Of a DNA stretch of 19,649 nt, positions 7,729 to 15,700 are shown piece after piece (the stretch's first letter is position 1; each line of letters opens with the position of its first letter). Position numbers and translations under genes: made by a program. The notes beneath the pieces were generated by a model, which was not told the origin of the DNA, did not search any database, and worked only from the letters and a program-made list of their open reading frames with translations. Origin of the DNA: JANNFX01 sp031380225 (lineage in GTDB: Bacteria; Pseudomonadota; Alphaproteobacteria; Rhizobiales; Hyphomicrobiaceae); the NCBI GenBank assembly GCA_031380225.1, contig JANNFX010000226.1, forward strand, positions 1-19,649, written 5' to 3'.

Positions 7729-8940
7729 ATGGCAGACCGGGGCACCTTCGACGGCATCATTTGCTTGGGCGGCGAGGACTGGTGGTACCACAACCGCGGT
7801 CACTTCGATTTCCAGATCATGCGCCGCTTGGCCAAATCGTGGCCGGTGCTGTTTGTCAATTCGATCGGTGTCCGGATGCCGGATACCGCCGACAAGAAGC
7901 TGTTCGCCGAGCGTATTGGCCGCAAATTAAAGAGTCTCAATCGTGGCGTCGTCCGGGTTGAAAATAATTTCTGGGTCTATTCTCCGGTCGCATTGCCGGG
8001 TGAACGCGGCGCGCAGCTGACGCATTGGGCGTTAGGCCCGCAGATACGCTTGGCCGCGCGTCGCGCAGGTATCCGGCGGCCGTTGCTGTGGGTGCATTGC
8101 CCGGCTGGAGCGGGCCTAATGAGCCAAATTCCAAATGCCGGCATTATCATGCAGCGCACCGACCGCTTCGAAGCCTTCCCGGAAGGTGATCCGGTGCTGT
8201 TATCGCGGCAGATTAAGGACATAAAATCGGCGGCTGACCTGGTGGTCTATGCTGCTCCCCATCTGGCGGCAGAAGAGCAGGGTACGGTCAAGCGTCAACT
8301 TCTGGTGACGCACGGCGTCGATCTCGAACAATTTGTAGCGGCGGGAACGGGCGTCACAGCCGAGCCGGCTGATCTTAGCGGCGTGCGCCGTCCGCGTGTC
8401 GGCTTCATTGGCGGCATTGACGCGCACACGTTTGATCCACAACTTTTCCTCGGTACCGCTAGACGGATGCCGGACGCGGAGTTTGTGATGATTGGCGGCT
8501 CGTCGCTGCCGGTAGGCTGGTGCACGTTACCAAATGTGCGTTTCCTTGGACGCAAGCCCTATGATGAGATCGCCGGCTACATGGCCGCCATGGACGTATT
8601 GATCATGCCGTGGAACGGCAGCGATTGGATCAAGGCCTGCAATCCGGTCAAGCTCAAAGAGTATCTGGCGGCCGGCCGTCCGGTCGTAACGCGCGATTTT
8701 GCGGCCCTTGATGGCTTCCGTGATCTAGTTCGCACCGCCGCTGATCCCGATGGCTTTGTTCGCGAAATCCGGGCGGCATTATCGCAACGCTATGATGCGG
8801 CCGAAGCCCGCCGCCGCGTCTCGGCCGAAACTTGGGACGCAAAAGCCGGCATTGTCAGAGAGGCTGTCAGCAGTCTCGGTTTGACGTTTGGGCCTCTTAG
8901 AAATTCAGCAGTGGCCACATCGCACGAGGCTCGCGCGTAA
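7729..8940 (+). CDS. GT4-like (GT-B fold) glycosyltransferase
   Basis: This is a 403-residue two-domain glycosyltransferase. The N-terminal half, starting IICLGGEDWWYHNRGHFDF, resembles EPS glycosyltransferases that share a 'W..H' opening. The C-terminal Rossmann half has RRPRVGFIGGIDAHTFD, ADAEFVMIGG-like and FLGRKPYDEIAGYMAAMDVLIMPW elements, and the donor-binding CNPVKLKEYLAAGRPVV, where Glu of KEYLAAG corresponds to the family's nucleotide-contacting glutamate. The role is addition of a sugar to the repeat unit; donor unknown. ATG 7729 follows GCGGGA at a loose spacing. It is the only rightward gene between leftward EPS genes and ends only 6 bp from the convergent polymerase gene. Confidence 0.87.
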   Translation: MADRGTFDGIICLGGEDWWYHNRGHFDFQIMRRLAKSWPVLFVNSIGVRMPDTADKKLFAERIGRKLKSLNRGVVRVENNFWVYSPVALPGERGAQLTHWALGPQIRLAARRAGIRRPLLWVHCPAGAGLMSQIPNAGIIMQRTDRFEAFPEGDPVLLSRQIKDIKSAADLVVYAAPHLAAEEQGTVKRQLLVTHGVDLEQFVAAGTGVTAEPADLSGVRRPRVGFIGGIDAHTFDPQLFLGTARRMPDAEFVMIGGSSLPVGWCTLPNVRFLGRKPYDEIAGYMAAMDVLIMPWNGSDWIKACNPVKLKEYLAAGRPVVTRDFAALDGFRDLVRTAADPDGFVREIRAALSQRYDAAEARRRVSAETWDAKAGIVREAVSSLGLTFGPLRNSAVATSHEARA

Positions 8941-8946
8941 GCAAAT

Positions 8947-10341
8947 TCAGCTCACGTACCCGGGTGTGGCATAGCCATAGGGCTGGCGATCTGGTGCGCC
9001 TGGCAATGGAGGCGATTTGCAATACGATCCCGGTCGAGCCCCAACTGCCAAACGAGCCGGCAGCGCATAACGGTCCAATGGATCGGCGGTCATGGCCAGC
9101 TTTTGCTGGACCTTGGCTTTGACTTTCTTAGGATCGGCGGCCCAGCCGCCGAGACCGAGGAAGAAAAAGAAGAACGAGCTCAGCACATTCCAGAAGTGCA
9201 CTGTCGAAGCAATCAAACACAGCGCAATCAGCGACATCATCCAGCCGGTCGCGAGCCGGCGAACATCAACATCGCGCGATGAGATTGAGCGTACAACCGC
9301 GTTACGGCCCAGCAAAAGGATCGCTGCCGCAACCATCAGGAATGCCGGGATTCCAGTTCGCATCGCGATCACCAGCCAGAACGCATCGACCGTTGGCGAC
9401 ACCATCCACGACGGACGTTCCCACTCACCAAGACCAATGCCGAACATCGGATTAGCCCAGACATTATTGAGGCCGTTTTCCCAGATTTGCAGACGGTAGA
9501 AACCGGTCCAGGCGTCGAAGGTCATGCCGGTGGCGACGAGGTTCATTGGTGACCGGTTCGAAACCAGCGTCACACCAATGTATAGTCCGATTAGGATCAC
9601 CACCGTGAACGGCGTGCGCTGTTTGAGGCCGCGCGTCGCGTATTCCCAAGCCAGCATCCCAGATTGCAGGAAAATGCAGAGCAGCGGTGCCGAAGAAATG
9701 CCGAGCAGCGTCGCGCCGCCGATCACGGCACTTCTGAGGCCACGGTTCATAGAGCGCTTTTCCGCGAACCAGAAAATAGCGAACAGTCCGGCGCAGAAAG
9801 TTCCGTAGTGAATGGGGTGGTCGAAGACGCTATAGGCACGGGTCAGCGAGCCAGCCCGCATCTCGACGCCGGTCGGATGAATGTAGCCCGTCAATTGAGC
9901 CATCAAATCATGGGTGAAGATTTTTCCACCGAGAGTCTCGGGCAGTGCAATCAAGGCCGCAACAACAATGGCCCACATCATGACTTTGAGGGTCGAACGC
10001 AGCGTATCGACATCGCGGATCCAAGCCCGCGGCACGAGATAGGCGCCGACGCATTCAAGGGCGATTGAACCGCCGTACACGAAGCCGCCATCGGGATCAT
10101 GCAGCCGGTAGGCCCAAACCGTCCATAGTCCGAACAAGATAAACAGCACATCGAACGCACGAATGCGAATGTCAGACCGTGATGCCATCCGGATGAGCGC
10201 CCACGGCACTAAGATCAAGAGCGCGATACGGTGTGGAGGCAAACGCATATCGCCAAGATATAGTGACAGTTCCACTGGGCACAGGAAGCTGAAGATCAGC
10301 AAGATGATCGGATAGGGCGCTGATTTGAGCTTTTTTTTCAT
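8947..10341 (-). CDS. O-antigen polymerase/ligase-like membrane protein (Wzy type)
   Basis: This is a 464-residue polytopic inner-membrane protein with about 10-12 hydrophobic segments, a basic N-terminus (MKKKLKSAP) and a charged, then Pro/Gly/Tyr-rich cytosolic tail from about residue 400. Family features include AYSVFDHPIHYGTF and the large periplasmic-loop signature NPMFGIGLGEWERPSW followed by AFWLVIAMRTGIPAFL. A Phe-rich segment (SSFFFFFLGLGG) closes the last membrane helix. In this cluster it most likely polymerises repeat units; a ligase role cannot be excluded by sequence. A run of eight A residues follows the ATG directly. It is the last gene of the leftward export operon, separated from the WcaJ-like gene by a hairpin. 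Confidence 0.85.
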   Translation of the reverse strand: MKKKLKSAPYPIILLIFSFLCPVELSLYLGDMRLPPHRIALLILVPWALIRMASRSDIRIRAFDVLFILFGLWTVWAYRLHDPDGGFVYGGSIALECVGAYLVPRAWIRDVDTLRSTLKVMMWAIVVAALIALPETLGGKIFTHDLMAQLTGYIHPTGVEMRAGSLTRAYSVFDHPIHYGTFCAGLFAIFWFAEKRSMNRGLRSAVIGGATLLGISSAPLLCIFLQSGMLAWEYATRGLKQRTPFTVVILIGLYIGVTLVSNRSPMNLVATGMTFDAWTGFYRLQIWENGLNNVWANPMFGIGLGEWERPSWMVSPTVDAFWLVIAMRTGIPAFLMVAAAILLLGRNAVVRSISSRDVDVRRLATGWMMSLIALCLIASTVHFWNVLSSFFFFFLGLGGWAADPKKVKAKVQQKLAMTADPLDRYALPARLAVGARPGSYCKSPPLPGAPDRQPYGYATPGYVS

Positions 10342-10358
10342 GGCCGCCGGAAACTGGT

Positions 10359-10379
10359 CCGCGCCCCCTCAGGGCGCGG
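10359..10379. repeat. Perfect GC-rich hairpin between wcaJ-like and wzy-like genes
   Basis: CCGCGCCC (10359-10366) and GGGCGCGG (10372-10379) form eight perfect GC pairs around a five-base loop. It lies four bases after the tandem TAATAA stop of the leftward transferase and 17 bases before the polymerase ATG. No T-run follows in the leftward direction, so full termination is doubtful. It could pause or partly attenuate transcription, or protect the upstream mRNA from 3' exonucleases (inference). Confidence 0.6.
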
Positions 10380-10383
10380 TTTA

Positions 10384-11874
10384 TTAGTAGGCGTTCTTGC
10401 CGGTCACAACTGCGAACATGGTCTGGAACAAGATCTTGAGATCGAGCCACAGGGACCAGTCGCGGATGTATTCCATATCGGCTTTGACGCGGGCCTCGAT
10501 ATCAGCCGGATCGGAGGTTTCGCCACGGAAGCCGCGCACCTGTGCCAGTCCGGTAATGCCCGGCTTGACTTGATGGCGGTTGGCGTAGCTTTCGAGTTGC
10601 TCGCTAAATTGCTCGTCATGGACGAGCGCATGCGGGCGCGGACCGACGATCGACATCTCACCGATCATAACGTTGAGCAGTTGCGGCAGCTCATCAAGGC
10701 TCAAGCGGCGCAAGACCTTGCCAACACGTGTCACACGCGCATCGTCCTTTGTTGCCTGCTGGACTTCTGCATGATGGTCTTGGACGTGCATGGTGCGGAA
10801 CTTAATCACGTTGATCGATCGGTAATTGAGACCGCGGCGGTGCTGGAAGAAGAACACCGGGCCTTTGCTGTCGAGCTTGATCGCCAAGGCAATCAGCGGG
10901 AACAGGGCCGCACCGCAAAACAGCATGAAGAAGCCGAGAACCCGGTCCTCGAAAAACTTGATAATCTTCGACCAATCTTCGAGTGGCTTTGGTTTGACGT
11001 CAATCATGCCAACGGGGCCGAGATTGGAGACGGTGTGACGGAAGCCGCCCGCTTCAACTAGGTCCGACGAAATGTGGGTGACGATGTGAACGCTGACCGG
11101 CAACTGCGTCAACTTGCGGGCGATCAGTGAGATACGGTCGGCCGCGGACTGAGGCAGTGCGATGACGATTTGGTCGATCTCATCGTTGCGTGCAGCGGCA
11201 ACCAAATCTTCGAGACGGCCCGTGACTTCCAGGCCTTCAGGATTGAGGCGCTCTTGGCCAATGCGGTCATCAAACACGCCTGCGAACTTGAGGCCAAGCG
11301 CGGGGTTGATGAGATGATCGTGGACGCGGCGCGCGATGGCACCGGCTCCGAAGACGGCTACGCGCTGATCGAAACGGCCGGCAGCGGTCATTTTTTTCAG
11401 TACGAGACTGCACATTGCGCGCGAGAAGATCATCAATGTGAAGCTGGCCGACAGCCAAGTAATGAACCAAATCCAAATATGGCCATCCTTGACGGCGTGC
11501 GGCAGACCGAGACCGACGATGGTCAAAAGCCCGATAAACAACCCGGCAAACATGCGCCCCGGGTTCAACGGGAAGTTATGCATATTCTGGGTGTCGTACT
11601 GGTTCCAGTAGCGGAGGCAGAGATGCGTGATGAGGGCCGCGGCCATGCTTGATTGGGCCAGCAAGGTTCCATTGGTGACGATCCCGCCAACGCTGCCATA
11701 GATGGAGGCTGGAACAGCGGCGCCGAAGAATACTGTCGCGCCGTCAGCAAGGGCCACACAGTCTGCCGCCACCTTGCGGCTCCAGCGCTTGACCTTGTCG
11801 GGCTGAGCCACGCCATCTTGTGCCTGATTGCCGAATTCAATTCGGGGCGTTTCGACAGCAATTTCGGAAGTCAT
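10384..11874 (-). CDS. Undecaprenyl-phosphate sugar phosphotransferase (WcaJ-like polyprenyl-P hexose-1-P transferase)
   Basis: This initiating enzyme of 496 residues transfers a hexose-1-phosphate (glucose in the best known relatives) from UDP-sugar to undecaprenyl phosphate. Four hydrophobic segments lie in residues about 35-155. A CoA_binding_3-like Rossmann domain follows (RVAVFGAGAIARRVHDHL, 171-188), then a re-entrant hydrophobic helix (about 310-332) and the bacterial sugar transferase domain: GPVFFFQHRRGLN, INVIKFRTM, LRRLSLDELPQLLNVM with the catalytic DE at 394-395, and MSIVGPRPHA. The C-terminal ADMEYIRDWSLWLDLKILF is diagnostic of the WcaJ/HfsE-type subgroup. ATG 11874 has AAGGG a few bases upstream; a TTG at 11880 would add two residues. 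A 124-bp AT-richer gap precedes it, so an internal promoter is possible. Confidence 0.93.
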   Translation of the reverse strand: MTSEIAVETPRIEFGNQAQDGVAQPDKVKRWSRKVAADCVALADGATVFFGAAVPASIYGSVGGIVTNGTLLAQSSMAAALITHLCLRYWNQYDTQNMHNFPLNPGRMFAGLFIGLLTIVGLGLPHAVKDGHIWIWFITWLSASFTLMIFSRAMCSLVLKKMTAAGRFDQRVAVFGAGAIARRVHDHLINPALGLKFAGVFDDRIGQERLNPEGLEVTGRLEDLVAAARNDEIDQIVIALPQSAADRISLIARKLTQLPVSVHIVTHISSDLVEAGGFRHTVSNLGPVGMIDVKPKPLEDWSKIIKFFEDRVLGFFMLFCGAALFPLIALAIKLDSKGPVFFFQHRRGLNYRSINVIKFRTMHVQDHHAEVQQATKDDARVTRVGKVLRRLSLDELPQLLNVMIGEMSIVGPRPHALVHDEQFSEQLESYANRHQVKPGITGLAQVRGFRGETSDPADIEARVKADMEYIRDWSLWLDLKILFQTMFAVVTGKNAY

Positions 11875-11998
11875 TTCCAACCCTTTTACGCAGACTTATC
11901 CGCCTTGAGCGCCTGGTGCCCAGCAATGCGAGTAGACCGGACTTTTCTAAAGATAACTTGAAGCAAAAGATAAAATTGGATGAAATATGAGCGATTTA
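11875..11998 (-). promoter_or_regulatory. Spacer upstream of the WcaJ-like gene, possible internal promoter
   Basis: This is the longest gap within the leftward export operon. The half nearest the co-polymerase stop is AT-rich, with several TTATC/TTTAT-like stretches on the minus strand, and the downstream end carries the AAGGG ribosome-binding site. I see no hairpin terminator after the co-polymerase gene. An internal promoter is suggested by composition only. Confidence 0.25.
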
Positions 11999-14266
11999 TC
12001 AGGCGGCATCCCTTTGGAAATAGGACAGCAGCACCGATTTGCGCTTCGTGATCTGCATCGTGTCTTCCATCGTCACCGGATCGACCTGATTGATCATGAC
12101 GCCGGCAATCTTCGCCTGATTGTGGCCGAGGGCGCGGAGCGCACGCCGTGCAAACTGCTTCGGCGTTTTGCGCCACGTCATCAGGAATACGATCTGGTCA
12201 GCGTGATCAGCGATCAAACGTCCGTCCATCACCGGCAGCAATGGCGCGGTATCGACAACAATAACATCGAACTCGCGCTTCAAGGCTGCGAACACGGCGG
12301 CCATAGCTGGCGAACTCAAGATTTCCGGGCTCGACAACTCAACCGGTTGCGGGCTCATAGCCGGCAGGAAATGGAGGCCAGTCGTGGTGTCGCTCAAGAT
12401 AGCGTTATGCAACGGCTGGCCGTTGAGCAGCACGTCCATAAGTCCAAGTTGGCGCTGAGGGGTCAGCCGTTGAGTGAGATTGGCGCGCCGCATGTCGGTA
12501 TCCATCAGCAACACACGTTCGCCTGACATGGCGTAGAGATGAGCCAAGTTGGAAGCGATCGTCTCAGAGCCTTCGTTAGGCAGGCTGGCTGCAACGAGGA
12601 TCACGCGCGGCCCAGCATGCCGGCGGCGGGCATCAATTTCGCGGCGAGCGGTCCGGATTGTGTCGGCAAATAGACTTCGAGGTTCGGCCAGGATCATGCG
12701 GATAGCGCGTACGCCATCGAGGGACAGAGTGTTTGCGCCAACAAGACTTGGTACTGACGACAGATGTGACAGCGCGAGTTCGCGCTCGACGTCTTCCCGC
12801 GTCACGACGCCGGTGGTGACAAATTCAAGCACAAGCGCCAGACCGATTGACGAGAATAAACCACCGATGAAGGCAATCATTACAATCTGTTTGCGCTTCG
12901 GAGCGGCAGGCACGAGCGGCACATCGGCGCGCTCAATGATGCGGCTGTCAGCCAGCTGCAGATCCTGGGTTTCAGTCGTTTGTTTGTAACGCGCCATGAG
13001 CGCTTCATAGAGCTGCTTTTCGGTTTGCGATTCGCGTTCGAGCTCCATCAGCCGGACCGAAGCTTCCTTGGCTAAGATTTGGCCGTCCTTGAGACCTGTG
13101 AAGTTCTCAGCCAATTGGTGTTCGCGATCTTCAGCAGCCTCGTAATCGTTCTTCAAACTGATCACAAGCCGGTCGATTTCGGCTGCCACTTGCGCTTGAG
13201 CGTCGGCGACTTCAGCCCGCACCTTCAGCATTTCAGGATGCTTGGGCCCGTACTTGGTCAGCAGTTCGGCTTCGCGCTGTGTCGCCTTGGCCAGCGATTC
13301 CTTCATCAATCGTACGGTGTGCGATTCGAGCACGTTGGTGATTGCAGGCGCGACAATGCCCTTATCGCGCAGCTTCTTGACCTGCTCGTACTTTGATTTG
13401 GACTCAGCCGTTGCGTTGCGCGCGATAACCGTCTGTTCCATGTGCCGGGCGAGTTGCTTCTCAGACAGGACCTGCCCTTCGGCGTCGAAAATATTGTTGG
13501 CGGCCTTGTAGTCAGACACGCGCCGTTCCGCCGCCGAAACCTTGGTCCGCATTACCGCCAATTTGTCTTCGAGCGCTTTGCCCGCAAATTCCGAAGCGCG
13601 GATCTTGCTGGCAAGCTGTTCCTGTACGTAAGTATCGGCGATGGCATTGGCGATGCGGGCTGCCTTGGCAGCGTCGCGCGACGAGAATTTGATCTCAATC
13701 AAGAGAGTGGTCCGCAAGCGCGAAACCGAGAGATTGGCAGCTACGGCGGCGGCAACCGCGTCTCGGTCAGGCTCGCGTGCCCCCGGTTTGTTACCCTGAA
13801 TCAGCTCGCCGATCGGGTCCGATTCCGAAGTGCGGGTATCGCGCAATAGATCGCTGTCGCCCTTTGGCGCCGAGCTGCCCGGTACAACGGCGTTCAAGAG
13901 CCGCGTGTCCCAGCCTGAGCCCGCGAATTCTTCGTCGTGACGCAGGTCGAGCGTATCGATGACCTTGAGCAAGATCGTCCGCGATTTAATGATTTCGACT
14001 TCGCTTTCAACCGTCGCGGCGTCGGCTTTCAGTTCTGACAGCACGCCTTCTAGGTTTGAAATCGTTTTCTTGCGCGGATCGACTTGGACACTTGCGACAG
14101 CGTCAAAGCGGTTTGGAACAATAGTAGCGATGGCGAGCGACATGCCAACGGCGAGGCCGGTGCACACCCCGATGTAGATGGCGCGCCGCCGCAAAGCAGA
14201 CAGCGCGCGGTCGAGGCTGAAACTGCCTCCCGCGTTCTCGTCTTGCTCTTGCACGTGCGCGTTCAT
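11999..14266 (-). CDS. Wzc-like polysaccharide co-polymerase with degenerate BY-kinase domain
   Basis: This 755-residue inner-membrane protein controls polymer length and export. It has an N-terminal cytosolic tail, TM1 at about 28-50, and a Wzz-type region (RFDAVASVQVDP at 53-64). A periplasmic coiled coil covers about 200-440, then comes the proline-bearing RADVPLVPAAPKRK, TM2 at about 459-484 and a P-loop domain from about 520. Walker A' (VLLMDTDMRR, D589/D591) and Walker B (VIVVDTAPLL, D672) are intact. Walker A reads SLPNEGSET at 561-569: the essential lysine is Ser567 and the next Ser/Thr is Glu568. The EX2RX2R-type motif reads DTIRTAR. Only Tyr749 lies in the C-terminal tail, which in active kinases is Tyr-rich. 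Start is ATG 14266, with a weak ribosome-binding site, 16 bp after the barrel gene. Confidence 0.9.
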   Translation of the reverse strand: MNAHVQEQDENAGGSFSLDRALSALRRRAIYIGVCTGLAVGMSLAIATIVPNRFDAVASVQVDPRKKTISNLEGVLSELKADAATVESEVEIIKSRTILLKVIDTLDLRHDEEFAGSGWDTRLLNAVVPGSSAPKGDSDLLRDTRTSESDPIGELIQGNKPGAREPDRDAVAAAVAANLSVSRLRTTLLIEIKFSSRDAAKAARIANAIADTYVQEQLASKIRASEFAGKALEDKLAVMRTKVSAAERRVSDYKAANNIFDAEGQVLSEKQLARHMEQTVIARNATAESKSKYEQVKKLRDKGIVAPAITNVLESHTVRLMKESLAKATQREAELLTKYGPKHPEMLKVRAEVADAQAQVAAEIDRLVISLKNDYEAAEDREHQLAENFTGLKDGQILAKEASVRLMELERESQTEKQLYEALMARYKQTTETQDLQLADSRIIERADVPLVPAAPKRKQIVMIAFIGGLFSSIGLALVLEFVTTGVVTREDVERELALSHLSSVPSLVGANTLSLDGVRAIRMILAEPRSLFADTIRTARREIDARRRHAGPRVILVAASLPNEGSETIASNLAHLYAMSGERVLLMDTDMRRANLTQRLTPQRQLGLMDVLLNGQPLHNAILSDTTTGLHFLPAMSPQPVELSSPEILSSPAMAAVFAALKREFDVIVVDTAPLLPVMDGRLIADHADQIVFLMTWRKTPKQFARRALRALGHNQAKIAGVMINQVDPVTMEDTMQITKRKSVLLSYFQRDAA

Positions 14267-14282
14267 AGTTTGTCTTGGTCTT

Positions 14283-15641
14283 TCAGAATCGTAGGCGGCC
14301 GCCGAGGCGGACCTGGTGGCGGCTCAAATCATAGTTGTCTTGCGTTGAATCTCGATTGTCGTAATCGTAGCCGAGCGTGAACAACATGTTCTTGGTGTAA
14401 AAGTACTGAAGTTCTGCGCCAGCGGCGAACGTGGTGTCTGTCCGGCTGAGGCCGATGTATTCACCTTTGGTTACGCCAGCGGTGCCGACGGCTACCAGGT
14501 CGTGGTAGATCTCGTATTCGGCGCGGAGATCGATAGAGGTATTGACACGCCCGCCGTCATCGGCGCCAAGCGTGTCGTCAATCGTGCGTCTAGCCGTTCC
14601 GTAGAGTGAAAGTTTTTGTGTCGGCAGCCATCGCACTTGGCCTTCAACTAGGTATGTGGCGAAGTTACTGAGATCAGTGCGGTCATAGTCGCGCAAGCCA
14701 TAACCGCCGATGACTTTCCACGACAGCAGCGGATTGGTTTCGAACGACAAGCCAGTCAACGCCTCGTAGCCATACGAGTCGCGATCGGTCACCGCATCGC
14801 CTTCGTTGGCCGCGCGCAACGCCCGAAGTTTGCCGATAGCCTCAAATCCAGGAGAGAACCGGTAGCCGCCACGCAGTGTGCTTGAGTACATCATTTGGTC
14901 ACGGAAGTTTTGGTCAAGCGTTGCGCCGCTCAGAGATTTAACACTGAAAAAATCGCGGCTTTCTGCGGTTGCGCTGAGGGTGCCGTAGAGTTTGCCAGCA
15001 TCATGCGTCCAACCCGCGCTGACCGCGTTGCGCCAAACCGGAACCGGTTCAGCCGCGTCGCGCGCCGCAGTGCTTGAAGACCGTTCCTCGTGCTTCAATT
15101 CGGTATGAACTGAGGCCGAAACCGCATTGGCATGGTCGACGTCGAAGGAGCCGCGCACGTGTGCGCCGCCGTCGGTGTGATCCTGACTTGGGTTGTCGAG
15201 ATAGTTGACTTGAGCTCCGTCAATATTGAACAACAATTGATGGCGCGGGAATTGTGATTGCGCAGAAACGGCCGCTTTAAGCTCGGAACGCCAATCCGCC
15301 ACCGGATTTTGCGCCGATCCAAAAATGTTGCTGTCGTAGACGCCGGTTTCTTCGATCCACGGGAACACGAGAAAGTTCCCGAGGCGAACGCCGTCAGGCA
15401 TGGCGTAAACACGTGGCCGCTCACCGACAGCTTCGGCGCCGTAGATTTTGATATTGTCGTAATATTTGAGGCGATCGCGGGTGGCGACGGTTTCCGTGAT
15501 CAAGCCCGGCTCGGCATTGATATCGAGCGCGAACGCGTCAGATGAACCGGCAAACGTCAACGCTGCCGCGGTCGCAGCACCGATCACCTGCCGCCCGGGT
15601 AGGGCGGCAGCATAAGTCCGGCGATGTGGACTGCTGATCAT
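14283..15641 (-). CDS. Outer-membrane beta-barrel protein (putative porin 2-like), EPS exporter partner
   Basis: This is a 452-residue exported protein. It has a basic n-region (HRRTYAAALPGR), a hydrophobic VIGAATAAALTFAGSSDAFA and a probable signal cleavage after AFA. The mature part is a succession of alternating, aromatic-edged strands (LKYYDNIKIYG, LYGTLSATAESRDFF, SWKVIGGYGLRDYD, QVRWLPTQKLSLYGTARR, MLFTLGYDYDNRDST). It ends RHQVRLGGRLRF, the terminal-Phe signal of barrel proteins recognised by BamA. The pattern fits the BBP2/putative beta-barrel porin 2 families found in alphaproteobacterial EPS clusters. It lies between the OPX lipoprotein and the Wzc-like gene, which points to a role as the outer-membrane pore for the polymer (inference). 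No strong ribosome-binding site precedes the ATG. Confidence 0.83.
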   Translation of the reverse strand: MISSPHRRTYAAALPGRQVIGAATAAALTFAGSSDAFALDINAEPGLITETVATRDRLKYYDNIKIYGAEAVGERPRVYAMPDGVRLGNFLVFPWIEETGVYDSNIFGSAQNPVADWRSELKAAVSAQSQFPRHQLLFNIDGAQVNYLDNPSQDHTDGGAHVRGSFDVDHANAVSASVHTELKHEERSSSTAARDAAEPVPVWRNAVSAGWTHDAGKLYGTLSATAESRDFFSVKSLSGATLDQNFRDQMMYSSTLRGGYRFSPGFEAIGKLRALRAANEGDAVTDRDSYGYEALTGLSFETNPLLSWKVIGGYGLRDYDRTDLSNFATYLVEGQVRWLPTQKLSLYGTARRTIDDTLGADDGGRVNTSIDLRAEYEIYHDLVAVGTAGVTKGEYIGLSRTDTTFAAGAELQYFYTKNMLFTLGYDYDNRDSTQDNYDLSRHQVRLGGRLRF

Positions 15642-15700
15642 GAGGTGTGGTGGCGGTTCATTTCGTTCGGGATGTCTCGTTTGTTGGCGGGTTGCTTTCG

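Noticed and set aside
8957..8964. ACCCGGGT palindrome near the GT4/polymerase junction as a terminator
   Set aside because: It has no loop and no T-run and lies inside the polymerase coding sequence.
11170..11652. 160-codon plus-strand frame across the WcaJ-like gene
   Set aside because: Antisense to a well-supported gene, with low-complexity acidic/Gln content and no domain.
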